Of a stretch of DNA of 35,475 nt, positions 13,800-22,272 are shown in pieces. The stretch comes from Planctomycetota bacterium (GTDB taxonomy: Bacteria > Planctomycetota > Phycisphaerae > UBA1845 > Fen-1342). The stretch lies in NCBI GenBank assembly GCA_018814045.1, contig JAHJAR010000012.1:1-35475 (forward strand). Direction: 5' to 3'. The number at the start of each line of letters is the position of its first letter. Within the stretch, counting starts at the first letter, position 1. Under the pieces are notes generated by a model. That model had not been told where the DNA came from and made no database searches. It saw only the letters and a list, made by a program, of their open reading frames with translations. The position numbers and the translations under genes are program-made.

Positions 13800-15320
13800 A
13801 TGCCAAGCAAGCGGCAACGATCCAAGGGAACCGGCACGCTGTTCAAACGGAACGGACGCGGTCCCTGGATCACGTCGTGGTACGACCACGCCGGCAAGCG
13901 TCCGGAACGATCGACACGCACGACGGACAAAGCGGCGGCAGAACGCATCCTGTCCAAGCGCGTAGCCGATGCGGCTCTGCGGCGGGATGGGGTAGTGGAC
14001 GCCGCAAAAGACCGCTACGCGGCCGAGGGGCGGAAGCCCCTGGCTGACCATGTAGCGGACTACGACGCGTCGTGTCGCCACGCGGGGCAAGCTCCCCGCC
14101 ATGTCGATCAAAAGGAAAGCCACCTAAATCGGCTGCGGGAAGCTACTGGCGCGACGCGGTTGACGGACCTGACGGCTGACACGCTGGAAAGTCACCTGCG
14201 GGCGATGCGAGACGGTGGGTTGTCAGCTCGGTCGGTGAACTTCGCGCGGCAGATTGCGGTCGCGTTTGTGAGCTGGTGCGTCAAGACCGGCCGAGCTGAA
14301 TCGAACCCCCTGGCGGTGGTGCCCAAGCTGGACGAATCGAAAGACCGACGGCGTGTGCGTCGCCCCCTGACGGACGACGAACTGGCGCGGCTGCTGGCGG
14401 TGGCCGACGAACACGGACGCAAGGCGTGGTATCTCACGGCGGTGCTGGCGGGCCTACGCAAAGGCGACCTGCAACGGCTGACGTGGAATGACGTAGACTT
14501 CGCCAAGAGGGCAATCACGGTCCGCGGTGGCAAGGCCAAGCGGCTGGACGTTGTACCGATGCACCCCCAGCTAGCCGAGGAACTGAAACGCCGGCAGGGG
14601 GAGGCGTTGGCCATGCCGACGGCCCGCGTGTTCCCGCAAACCGTGACTACGCCGACCGTGCTGAACGACTTCCTGCGGGCGGGGCTGGCGCGTAGGGTCG
14701 TTGTGAGAGACCCGGACGGTAGGCCCGTCATGATCGGCAAGGGTAAGCGGCGACCCAAGACGCGTATCGTCGTCGTAGAGGATGCCGAGGGCCGCGTGAT
14801 TGACCTGCACGCCCTGCGGACGACGCTGGGGACCAAGCTGGCCCAGGCGGGCGTAGCTCCGCAGATTGCGCAGCGGATCATGCGGCACGCCGACTACCGG
14901 ACGACGCTGAAACACTACACCGTGCTGGGGCTGAGCGACACGGTGGCGGCGATCGACGGATTGCCAACGATCCGCCACACCGACCGACAGGCAGCGCGGG
15001 CAACGGGGACTGACCACGCCGAGTCCGACCCCCAGCTATACCCCCAGCAGTTGAAGCGCGAAACGGTGCGAACGGACGCCGCATCGTGCAAGGAAGGCGG
15101 GTCGTACACGAGTGGCGCGGGCGCGAACAGGAAGAGCGTAAGTGCTGTTGGTTGCGAGAGTACGCGACGTGTCGCTACAATGCGCGGCGAAGTTGCGGGC
15201 GTAGCTCAATTGGTAGAGCATCAGCCTTCCAAGCTGAATGTTGCGCGTTCGAATCGCGTCGCCCGCTCTTCTTGCCTCCTTCGCGCTACGTCGCGCATCT
15301 TCGCTTTGTTGCGGCCCTGA
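13800..15320 (+). CDS. Tyrosine integrase A, reads through the tRNA-Gly gene
   Basis: A 506-residue (as integrated) tyrosine recombinase starting at ATG 13800. Core-binding domain about residues 75-175 (LADHVADYDASCRHAG...ARQIAVAFVSWCVKTGR). All catalytic residues are visible: R220 in LAGLRKGDL, K245 in RGGKAKR, H337 and R340 in DLHALRTTLG, H363 in MRHAD, and nucleophile Y373 in TLKHYTV. The C-terminal extension has no stop before the tRNA: codon 466 is the first three bases of tRNA-Gly. The frame crosses the whole tRNA and ends at 15320 outside the element. The last 40 or so residues are therefore encoded by tRNA and neighbouring DNA. After excision the frame would continue into the tail at 9397-9655 instead. 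Catalytically intact as read. Confidence 0.92.
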   Translation: MPSKRQRSKGTGTLFKRNGRGPWITSWYDHAGKRPERSTRTTDKAAAERILSKRVADAALRRDGVVDAAKDRYAAEGRKPLADHVADYDASCRHAGQAPRHVDQKESHLNRLREATGATRLTDLTADTLESHLRAMRDGGLSARSVNFARQIAVAFVSWCVKTGRAESNPLAVVPKLDESKDRRRVRRPLTDDELARLLAVADEHGRKAWYLTAVLAGLRKGDLQRLTWNDVDFAKRAITVRGGKAKRLDVVPMHPQLAEELKRRQGEALAMPTARVFPQTVTTPTVLNDFLRAGLARRVVVRDPDGRPVMIGKGKRRPKTRIVVVEDAEGRVIDLHALRTTLGTKLAQAGVAPQIAQRIMRHADYRTTLKHYTVLGLSDTVAAIDGLPTIRHTDRQAARATGTDHAESDPQLYPQQLKRETVRTDAASCKEGGSYTSGAGANRKSVSAVGCESTRRVATMRGEVAGVAQLVEHQPSKLNVARSNRVARSSCLLRATSRIFALLRP

Positions 15321-16643
15321 CAAGGGTTTGCGCGAATCGCTGCGCGCCGATGTCGTGGTTGCGACCGAACCGGGTGGTGCGCCGCTTCGCACTGTTTCGC
15401 GCTGCAACTGTCGGAGGTATGGGCGGGTGCTTTCTAGCAAGTATTCGCCGTCCACTGTCCTGTTGTGCGTTCCGGTGGCCCTTTGCGTTCCCCGCTCGGG
15501 TCGGCCGTCCAGCGGCAACGCGGGCAGCCGGGCCAGTGCGCCGCGCAGGTCGATTAGCTTCGCATCGGCGTAGTGCTCATCGGTGATGCCCCCGGCCGCG
15601 TGCCGCATCAGGATTCGCCTCGTGGTCAGCGGCACATCGGCTGCCGCCAGAAGCGAGTTAAACGTGGTGCGGAAGGCGTGCGTGTCGAACGTCCTGCCCC
15701 GTTCGTCGCTCTTGTCGATCTTCCAACACGGCTCCCCCTTGCGGTCTTCCCCGCGGACGCGCCGGGCCAGACCAGCCGCCACGAGGTCCAGTTCCAGCAC
15801 GCGCAGAGCATCACTTGAAATCGTCAACAGCGGCGTTTCGTCAGGTAGCCGGGTCGGCGCCGGGCGGCCCTCACGGATCGCAGCGCGCTGAGCTTGCTGT
15901 AGACGCTCCGCAAGATGCTGCATCAGGTCCGCGGCGAGATCGGCCCGGAGGGGTATGTCCGCTCCACGCCGGGCTTTCTCATTCTCCGGGGACAGCGCCG
16001 CCGTTGGCTCGCAGCCCTCTAGCCCCACCGAACCGACCGTTAGTGACCGCAGTTCATTCCGTCGCAGTCCCGTCAGGACGAGCGTCTTGTAGATCAACGC
16101 GCGGCTGCGACCGAGCGTTTCGAGCTGCGCTACCAGCTCGGGTTTCTCTTGGAGCCGCTCGCGGGCCTTCGCCTCACACTTCGCGATGTTCTCAGGCGTC
16201 ACCGCCTCATACGTCCAGGACGCGCGCTTCTTCGGCTCGCCTTCCTTCTGCTCCACCTTGACCGGCGTGCGGCCGTATTCAGCCAGCGGTCGGCGTAGCG
16301 CGGAGTCGATAAGCTGGCGAAGTTCGTCGGCAGTCAGTGCCCGACGTTGCCGCCGACGGTCTGCCCGCTCGTTCGCCCGCCCCAGCCGCGTGAACGGATT
16401 CACTGCGAGCCGGCCCGTATCCACGCACCAGTTTCCGAACGCGCACCAGCTTATTCCGTACGTGTTGCGGGTCCGCGCCGACATGCCCTTACCTTCGCGA
16501 TCGGCCAGCCACTTTTCTAGCTGGCCACGGCTCAGGTCTTCGAGCTTCTTCCACTCCAGTTCGTCCGCAACTGTGCGATGTGCTTCTGGCGCTGGAACCG
16601 GTGGCGCGGCGTGGCCGCGAAGCCAGTCTTCCTGCCGATGCAC
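15036..16643 (-). CDS. Tyrosine integrase B, N-terminus lost, reads through tRNA antisense
   Basis: A tyrosine recombinase on the minus strand. The catalytic set is present (numbering from GTG 16643): R194 in LTGLRRNEL, a possible K223, H322 and R325 in DTHAFRTTF, H348 in LMRHAAGG, and Y358 in DEHYAD. The core-binding domain begins abruptly: family resemblance starts near QEDWLRGHAAPP and the frame is closed by a stop at 16661. About 80-100 N-terminal residues usual for the family are therefore missing, and the hairpin-rich region follows directly. The C-terminus runs without stop antisense through tRNA-Gly (AGDAIRTRNIQLGR) and ends at 15036 within element A. After excision of B the frame would continue into the tail at 29408-29671. 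Because of the lost N-terminus it is probably inactive now. Confidence 0.8.
   Translation of the reverse strand: MHRQEDWLRGHAAPPVPAPEAHRTVADELEWKKLEDLSRGQLEKWLADREGKGMSARTRNTYGISWCAFGNWCVDTGRLAVNPFTRLGRANERADRRRQRRALTADELRQLIDSALRRPLAEYGRTPVKVEQKEGEPKKRASWTYEAVTPENIAKCEAKARERLQEKPELVAQLETLGRSRALIYKTLVLTGLRRNELRSLTVGSVGLEGCEPTAALSPENEKARRGADIPLRADLAADLMQHLAERLQQAQRAAIREGRPAPTRLPDETPLLTISSDALRVLELDLVAAGLARRVRGEDRKGEPCWKIDKSDERGRTFDTHAFRTTFNSLLAAADVPLTTRRILMRHAAGGITDEHYADAKLIDLRGALARLPALPLDGRPERGTQRATGTHNRTVDGEYLLESTRPYLRQLQRETVRSGAPPGSVATTTSARSDSRKPLSGPQQSEDARRSAKEARRAGDAIRTRNIQLGRLMLYQLSYARNFAAHCSDTSRTLATNSTYALPVRARATRVRPAFLARCGVRSHRFALQLLGV
15152..15181 (+). promoter_or_regulatory. Likely tRNA-Gly promoter inside integrase A
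   Basis: TTGCGA (15152-15157) and TACAAT (15176-15181) lie 18 bases apart, 14 bases before the tRNA. Both are inside the 3' part of the integrase A frame. Element A would thus supply the promoter of the rebuilt host tRNA. Confidence 0.5.
15195..15267 (+). tRNA. glyT: tRNA-Gly(TCC)
   Basis: A complete 73-base cloverleaf: acceptor stem GCGGGCG with CGCCCGC and discriminator T, D-arm GCTC...GAGC with AATTGGTA loop, anticodon stem TCAGC with GCTGA and loop CTTCCAA (anticodon TCC, 15228-15230, Gly codons GGA and probably GGG), variable loop ATGTT, T-arm with loop TTCGAAT. CCA is not encoded. The gene is the insertion target of elements A and B, which meet in it. Confidence 0.97.
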
Positions 16644-16664
16644 ACGCGCAGGTGCTCGTCAGGT

Positions 16665-17863
16665 TCGTTCAACCTCGGCTGGCGTGGGGAGCTCGCGACG
16701 CGGCGACGCGCGCGACCGGACCCGTGACCGGGTTCGGCGATCCGCCCAAACGGCGGACGGTGAAAAGCTCAACCATGAAAGGCCCGCAAGGGCTTGTCAG
16801 TGAGTCCAGTCGGAGACGGTGCCGAACTGCGAAAGATCATTGTCGATGGGTGAGCGGGCGCTTCTCGTTTCGGCCTGCTGAAATCACGAAGCAGCACGGC
16901 GACTTGCCGGGCTGCCCGTGGAAACTGCGCTCGGGGGGGAGCCTGAGACGTGCGACGATGACCCGCGGAGTAACACCCGCTAGCGACGTGACCGATTGGA
17001 CGAAGACCAGCACTAATCCGGGAAGCACTGTGGCGGCCGGGGTGGTGCCCGGTGCCTGGTTCCGTGCGTGACGCGCGGATGGTCAGCCAGGTGATTGAAA
17101 CGCCGCAGTGTGGGAGTGTGCCCCAAGTAGGAGTCCGCCGGCGTGCGCCGGTAAAGCGAAGCTGCTGCAAGGCAGTGGCGGAGTCGTTCGCGTGACCACA
17201 AGTGGTCCTCGTGTTTGGGTGGTGCCGAACACGGATGCGACGACGAAAGCGGCGACGGGTTCAACCCGTCTCGATGACGTGCCGGCCGGGCCAGGTGGAG
17301 TTTGGCTGTGATGGGGCCCGGTCGGCTTGTGGCACGAGAGCTGCGTGGTCGGACGAGACCTGCTCTGGCGAGCGGGTGTCGTACGGCAACGGAGCGACGA
17401 CGGTGGCCGTGCGTGCTGCGCACGGCGGTTTGTCGAGGGTTTTCGATTTGGGCTACCGCTATGGATTGGGCACGGTCAATTCAGGAAACGAGTTCGACCG
17501 TGCCCGTTCGCGGGCCCGGAATGGAGGTGTCCCATGACCTGATGCGAGTTGGTGAGGTTGCGCTGTCGCCGCGTTGGCGACGAGGGTTTCGGATGAGGTT
17601 CGCGCGAGGGTGACATGTTGCCGCGGCAGGCGGCCTGGTCGGCGTACATTCTTGAGGATACGCCTGCGGGATCGTTGCGCATAACAGTCGCAGGCGCGGC
17701 CGTTGTCGAGAGGGCACTCTGTGTCTTGTCGAGGCCGGCGTCACCGGGCCACGCCGCGGTACGCGTGAGCCATCGCCCGCGCGTGCGGTTGCACGTGGCT
17801 CATCGGCTTTGTGGGTTGTGCCGTGAACAACCCTCACCGTCGTCGTGCGCGCTGAGGAGGAGG
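16665..17863 (+). ncRNA. Large hairpin-rich non-coding region (candidate structured RNA)
   Basis: About 1.2 kb with no credible protein on either strand but many strong, short-loop stems on the strand of the following gene. Examples: TCCGCC/GGCGGA (16741-16757); GCCC-GCAA-GGGC with a GNRA loop (16782-16793); a 12-bp stem 17281-17292 with 17315-17326 (one G-U); CCGTGCG/CGCACGG (17407-17425); a perfect 10-bp stem 17468-17477 with 17496-17505; GCCCG-TTCG-CGGGC with a UUCG loop (17502-17515, an alternative fold to the previous stem); GTCGCC/GGCGAC (17565-17581); CGCCTGCG/CGCAGGCG (17661-17696); and a nested stem at 17766-17802. GNRA and UUCG loops suggest an RNA fold. It ends at the ribosome site of the next gene. 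No domain V or reverse transcriptase was found, so a group II intron is not supported. Ends are approximate. Confidence 0.4.
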
Positions 17864-18850
17864 ATGTACCGTTGCCGGGCCGTGCTGTTGCCGGCGTTCA
17901 TTCAGCAGCTTGCCGTGGCCTACGTGGCGCACGGCTACTGGTTCTACGTGAAGGGCTGGATTCCGCCCTCGAAGGACCCGGAGGCCGTGGACCGGAAGCT
18001 GATCGAAAAGTACGGCATCGACATCTCGAAGTGGGAGCGAGCCCGCCGCAAGAAAGCCGGGCTCGCGAATCTGCACTACCTCAGGCACGGTCGAACGTTC
18101 ATTCTGATCTCGACGCATGGCCAGCACAGGTTCTTCAAGGATGAGGCTCGCCAGATCCGCGACATCCGCCGCGTGCCGTTCAAGCTGGGTGGATACAGCG
18201 TCAGCTATCGCAACGGGCATGCGTCCGTCCGAATCGACCAGGAGAGCTACAAGCGGCTCAAGGCCTACCTGACGGCACCGGCTGTCCGCCGCTCGGCCGA
18301 GCACATGGCCGACGAGTTCCGGATGCTCCACTTCGAGCCGTACGCCCCGATCCGCCGGCAACTGCTGAATCTGTTGCGGGCGGTGAACCGGGCGCGAAGG
18401 CTTGCGGGACAGGGAGCCTTGGCTTCGGATTGCCTGCGTCTTCGCAGAAGAAATGCTCTGGTTGGTTCACTATCGCTGCTCGGCGTAGAAGGGACGAAGT
18501 ACTCGCACAAGTCAGGCAGATTATCGCCCACAGGTGCAGACTTCACAACGCGGCCGCGCGGGGTAGTGCGTGCTATTGCGTTAGGACGCGGCGTCCGTGG
18601 GTTCCACCGGTTCGAAAAGGTCCATCCGGGCCAGTACGTCGGCTATCCAAGTGTCCAGGGCCGCTTGCGTGAAGGGCGGCCGGCGGTCGCGGGAGTGGGC
18701 CGCCAGGGCGGCGCACCACACTACTTCATCCGGGGACAGCAGCGCTGCCACCGGCTCGCCGTCGCGGGTCACTGTCAGCCGCTCGCTATACGCGATCCAG
18801 CACGGCCGCCAGGGACAGTCGCAGTTCGGAAGCCGGCACAGATTGGGTAG
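17864..18850 (+). CDS. Unrecognised protein downstream of the structured region
   Basis: I start it at ATG 17864 (MYRCRAVLLPAFIQQLAVAY), preceded by GAGGAGGAGG; an earlier in-frame start at 17615 would lie in the hairpin-rich region. The first 200 or so residues read like a conserved globular protein with dense charged and aromatic motifs: YVAHGYWFYVKGWIP, DPEAVDRKLIEKYGIDISKW, RARRKKAGLANLHYLRHGR, LISTHGQHRFFKDE, FEPYAPIRRQLLNLLRAVNR. I do not recognise the family. It has no signal peptide, no membrane segment, and no reverse transcriptase, HNH or LAGLIDADG motif. After about 18460 the product becomes low-complexity and overlaps the antitoxin remnant on the other strand, so the true C-terminus may be truncated there. 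Its link to the RNA-like region suggests a ribonucleoprotein partner, which is speculative. Confidence 0.65.
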   Translation: MYRCRAVLLPAFIQQLAVAYVAHGYWFYVKGWIPPSKDPEAVDRKLIEKYGIDISKWERARRKKAGLANLHYLRHGRTFILISTHGQHRFFKDEARQIRDIRRVPFKLGGYSVSYRNGHASVRIDQESYKRLKAYLTAPAVRRSAEHMADEFRMLHFEPYAPIRRQLLNLLRAVNRARRLAGQGALASDCLRLRRRNALVGSLSLLGVEGTKYSHKSGRLSPTGADFTTRPRGVVRAIALGRGVRGFHRFEKVHPGQYVGYPSVQGRLREGRPAVAGVGRQGGAPHYFIRGQQRCHRLAVAGHCQPLAIRDPARPPGTVAVRKPAQIG

Positions 18851-18857
18851 CTGCCAT
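18581..18857 (-). pseudogene. Phd/YefM-type antitoxin, frameshifted
   Basis: Two frames join into one antitoxin of about 90 residues. The first, from ATG 18857, reads MAATQSVPASELRLSLAAVLDRV and hits TAG at 18786-18788. One base over, the second reads YSERLTVTRDGEPVAALLSPDEVV and continues to 18581. VPASELR-x-x-x-x-x-x-LDRV...ERLTVTR-GEPVAALL is the classic Phd/YefM DNA-binding N-terminus. A one-base loss near 18790 explains the break. No PIN, Doc or RelE-type toxin follows on the minus strand, where such a gene would be expected. The pair is therefore dead or the toxin was deleted, consistent with the edge of the preceding gene near 18460. Confidence 0.7.
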
Positions 18858-19163
18858 CGAGTTGTGCTCCAGTGCGTATTGCGCAGAAAGAAAGGCAATC
18901 ATGGTCCGCAGCTGTTCCCACAGGCACCAGGATACTGAACCCGCGGGGAGGGACCCGCTGTTCATGCTCCAGCTTCGGCGCCAACGGAGTGTGCTTCCGG
19001 TTTCTTTCCACGGAATCGCGATTTCGGGCACTCGAGAGCGTCGACACGCGTCCTTCATAGCGTCCGCTCAATGGACTGTGCTGCGACTGGCCACGCGCGC
19101 CGGCGCAGAGACCAGCGCTGCTCGGGGGGAAGGATTCTTGGAATACTACGGGGCGAGAACGTC
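18858..19163. other. Gap between antitoxin remnant and kinase gene
   Basis: About 300 bases. Frames on both strands are short and unlike proteins. No promoter hexamers, terminator with T-run or repeat was seen. Confidence 0.4.
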
Positions 19164-22100
19164 TCACTCAGGGTCGATTCGGCGGGCTCGATAGGCTGCC
19201 GCTTTCGCCGGCTGGTCGACTGCTTCATAGAAATCGATCAGCCGTTGCAGCGCTGTCTGTGTTGCGGTGGCGTCACTGCCGAGCTGCTGCTGCAACTCCG
19301 CGTGCGCTTCTATCAGAAGTGGCTCGGCTTCATCAAACCGCCGCAGCCGCATGAGGCAGGCGCCGAGCAGGCTCTTGTTGGCTGGAATGTACCAGTGCGT
19401 TAATTCGGCACCCTCCATGATCTGGACGTACTGACGGAGGGGGTGTATGGCGCCGGCGAAGTCGCCGCGTTCAATACGCGTAAGCGCCAGCCAGTAGAGA
19501 TCGGTGGCAAGCATGGGTGTGGCGGGCTGGATTCTGCGACGCAACGCCAGCGATTCGTTGAAGAACTGCTCGGCGCGCTCGTACTCGCCGCGCGCCAGGT
19601 GTAGGCGACCAATGTCCTGCAGCGTATTGGCCACTTCCGCCTGCTCGCTACCGCAGGTCTTGCGCATCAGCGTGAGCGCCTCGTACAGGTACTGCTCGGC
19701 CTCGGCGTGCTTGCCCAGGTCACGCAGCACGGCACCCAGATTGCCCAGGTAGACCGCGACGTGGGGATGCTCGTCACCAAGCAGTTCGCGACTGAGGCCG
19801 AGCGCTTCGCGAAGTAGTTGCTCTGCGCTGGCCCAATCGCGTTCATCCTGATAGACGATCGCCAAGTTGTTCAGAGTGACCAGCACGTCGGCGTGGCGGC
19901 TGCCCAGAGTCTTGCGTTGAATGTTCAAAGCCCGCTGCAACTCCTGCTTGGCCTCGTCGTAACGGCCACATTGCCGCAGCAGCCCACCGAGTTGGCACAG
20001 TGCGCTGGCGATGTCCGGATGATTGGCGCGCGCGTTGTCAGTGTAGACCGCGAGTGCCTGCCGGAGGGCTTGTTCAGCATCGTTGTACGCACCGGACTCC
20101 TCAAGGCAGCTAGCCAGGTTCAGCCAACTGAGTGCCACCCGCAGGCTGCAGTCGCCAAGCAAACGCCGGCGCATTGCCAGCGCCTCGCGAAAGAGCGGCT
20201 CTGCGGCCGCCAAGTCCCCCTTCAGCTTCAACACCGCCGCTAAGTTGTCGAGGCTGGTAGCGACATCCGGGTGCTCCTTGCCCAAGATCCGGCGCTGAAT
20301 CTCCAGCGCTTCGCGATGATACTGCTCGACGTCTGTGTAACCCCCCATATTGCGTAGTAGGAAGGCGAGGTTATTGAGATCGCGCGCAACGACAGCATGC
20401 TCGCCGCCAAAGTAGCTTCGGTCAATATCGAGGGCCTGCCGCAACAGTGATTCGGCGGCAGCGAACTCGGTCTTCTGCTGTAGGGCACACGCGATCGCGC
20501 TCAGTCCGTCGGCCACCGTGAAGTGCCGGGGCCCATGTAGGCGTTTGGCGAGTTCGGCGCTCTCTCGGCCGGCGGCTTCGGCCTTGTCGTATTGGCCGAG
20601 CTGCACAAGGACAAAGGCCAGGCGTGTGAGGCTGCTACCTAAGGCATCCTGATCCTCAGGGGCCAGACGGCGCTGCACGGCGATCGCAGCGCGAAGTAAC
20701 GTCTCCGCTTCTTCGTCTCTACCTTGCAAATGACGCAAGCCCCCGAACTCCGACATCGTCTCGGCGACAGCGGGGTGGCCGGCGCCCCAGGTCGTGCGCC
20801 GCGTCTCGAGAGCGGCCTGCAGGTGATTCTCGGCAGCGGTGTGCACACCGAGATTAGCGTACGCGACGCCGAGCGTGTGTTGCACCGCCGCGCGCACGCG
20901 TGGCTGAATGGTCGCTGTCGCCTCAATCTGTCGGGTCGTGTCATCCAACAGCTCGCGCAAGGAGCGGTTGGTCTGCCTGGTGTCATAGGGGTTGGCCGCC
21001 GCCAGGATCTCCTGTAGGAACTGCTGCACTCGGCGCGCGGTTCCAGCCTCGGCCTCGGCTCGCCCATACATCAGCGCCATCGCGGCACCGAAGACGACTA
21101 GCAGCACGACGAACGTAGCCGCAACTGCGACCGCGGCGCGGTGCTGCTGGAGCGTCTTCCTTAGCACGTACCAATAGCTGTCCCGTTTGGCCTCGATCGG
21201 CTCGTTGGCCAGATAGCGTTCGATATCCCGCGACAGGTCACGCGCCGTCTGATAGCGCCGCTGAGGGTCTTTCTCCAACGCCTTGTGCACGATGGTCTCA
21301 AGGTCGCCGCGGAACACGCGATTGATGGTAGACAATCGTGCCGGTTGAATCTCGCGCATGACACGCGGGATATCCAGCGGCGGCGTGCTTCGCAGATCAT
21401 AGGGTGTGCAGCCGACCAGCAGTTCGTAAAGCACGATTCCGAGAGCATATACGTCACAGCGCGTATCTATGTCGTGTGGATCGCCATAGCACTGTTCGGG
21501 ACTCATGTACTGCGGTGTTCCGATGAGCTGCCCAGGTTCGGTTTGAAGCGTTTGCTCAGACAGACTACCCGCGAGTGCCTTGGCGATACCGAAGTCGATT
21601 ACCTTCGGTACGTGCAGATCATCATCAGCACGATCGACGAGGATGTTCGAGGGCTTGATGTCGCGGTGAATGATGCCCTTCTGGTGGGCGTGCTGGACCG
21701 CGCCACAGACCTGGATGAACAAACGCAGCCGCGCTGCAACGGACAGCTCATGCGCCGCGCAGTACTCCGTGACAGGAACACCAGCGACGCACTCCATTAC
21801 GAAGTACGGACGGCCTTGTTCGGTGATGCCGGCATCGTAGACCTTGGCGATGTTGGGATGGTCCATGATTGCCAGGATCTGCTGCTCGGTTGCGAAACGG
21901 GCCAGAGTCTGCTCGGTATCCATGCCGAGACGAATCACCTTCATGGCGACGTCCCGGCAGACGGGGCTCTCCTGCCGGGCCAAGTAGACCGTGCCGCAGC
22001 CTCCCTCACCAAGTTCGCGGATAATCTGGTAACGGTCGATTCGTGGCGGGACCGTGTCGTGTTTGGCTGGACCTGCTCCGGCTGCGCCGGTTCGCAGGAA

Positions 22101-22265
22101 ATCGGCTGGGGCTTGCTCATACGCGTGCAGCAATCTCTCGACCGCGATGCGCAACGCGCGATTAGTGCCAGCGCGCTGTTGCAGCAGAGCGGCGCGCTGC
22201 TCCGGGGGCAGATCGACCGCTCGCTGATAAAGTCCCTCCGCAAGTGCTCGGAGATCGTCGCTCAT
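19164..22265 (-). CDS. Ser/Thr protein kinase with C-terminal TPR array
   Basis: A 1033-residue membrane kinase. I choose ATG 22265 (MSDDLRALAEG), 7 bases after the sigma-factor stop, over an in-frame start 33 bases earlier inside it. A sigma-linked N-terminal helix region is followed by the kinase domain from about residue 77: glycine loop GEGGCG, lysine in VAMKVI (109), HRDIKPSN (200-207), DFG (224-226), and GTPQYMSPEQ. One membrane segment (about 378-400) is followed by roughly a dozen TPR units of 42 residues, of the kinesin-light-chain spacing (ALEIQRRILGKEHPDVATSLDNLA and variants). In planctomycetes, kinases of this layout sit beside ECF sigma genes and probably control them or respond to protein partners through the TPRs. 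It is co-transcribed with the sigma gene just upstream. Confidence 0.92.
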   Translation of the reverse strand: MSDDLRALAEGLYQRAVDLPPEQRAALLQQRAGTNRALRIAVERLLHAYEQAPADFLRTGAAGAGPAKHDTVPPRIDRYQIIRELGEGGCGTVYLARQESPVCRDVAMKVIRLGMDTEQTLARFATEQQILAIMDHPNIAKVYDAGITEQGRPYFVMECVAGVPVTEYCAAHELSVAARLRLFIQVCGAVQHAHQKGIIHRDIKPSNILVDRADDDLHVPKVIDFGIAKALAGSLSEQTLQTEPGQLIGTPQYMSPEQCYGDPHDIDTRCDVYALGIVLYELLVGCTPYDLRSTPPLDIPRVMREIQPARLSTINRVFRGDLETIVHKALEKDPQRRYQTARDLSRDIERYLANEPIEAKRDSYWYVLRKTLQQHRAAVAVAATFVVLLVVFGAAMALMYGRAEAEAGTARRVQQFLQEILAAANPYDTRQTNRSLRELLDDTTRQIEATATIQPRVRAAVQHTLGVAYANLGVHTAAENHLQAALETRRTTWGAGHPAVAETMSEFGGLRHLQGRDEEAETLLRAAIAVQRRLAPEDQDALGSSLTRLAFVLVQLGQYDKAEAAGRESAELAKRLHGPRHFTVADGLSAIACALQQKTEFAAAESLLRQALDIDRSYFGGEHAVVARDLNNLAFLLRNMGGYTDVEQYHREALEIQRRILGKEHPDVATSLDNLAAVLKLKGDLAAAEPLFREALAMRRRLLGDCSLRVALSWLNLASCLEESGAYNDAEQALRQALAVYTDNARANHPDIASALCQLGGLLRQCGRYDEAKQELQRALNIQRKTLGSRHADVLVTLNNLAIVYQDERDWASAEQLLREALGLSRELLGDEHPHVAVYLGNLGAVLRDLGKHAEAEQYLYEALTLMRKTCGSEQAEVANTLQDIGRLHLARGEYERAEQFFNESLALRRRIQPATPMLATDLYWLALTRIERGDFAGAIHPLRQYVQIMEGAELTHWYIPANKSLLGACLMRLRRFDEAEPLLIEAHAELQQQLGSDATATQTALQRLIDFYEAVDQPAKAAAYRARRIDPE

Positions 22266-22272
22266 GGCCTTT

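Larger units (their letters stand above)
9351..15238. mobile_element. Element A: compact integrative element at tRNA-Gly
   Basis: About 5.84 kb bounded by a perfect 46-bp direct repeat (9351-9396 and 15193-15238) covering the tRNA-Gly 5' half plus two upstream bases. It contains an intact tyrosine integrase, small excisionase-like proteins, a replication-type helix-turn-helix protein, an XRE regulator, iterons and two cargo genes. All genes read toward the intact tRNA. The content is that of a small integrative element, possibly able to replicate after excision. The boundaries are seen; mobility is inferred. Confidence 0.75.

Noticed and set aside
16665..18600. Group II intron
   Set aside because: A GTGCGAC start-like motif (16950) and many stems suggested it, but there is no reverse transcriptase, no recognisable domain V (AGC...GAAA...GTT stem) before or after the gene, and the protein family is different.
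18581..18850. C-terminal end of the 17864 protein beyond about 18460 as a real domain
   Set aside because: Composition becomes irregular, and the opposite strand there encodes a recognisable antitoxin, so the stretch is probably read-through of foreign DNA.
19164..20980. Tandem DNA repeats in the kinase gene
   Set aside because: The periodicity of about 126 bases comes from 42-residue TPR units that differ strongly at the DNA level, so it is an ordinary protein repeat.
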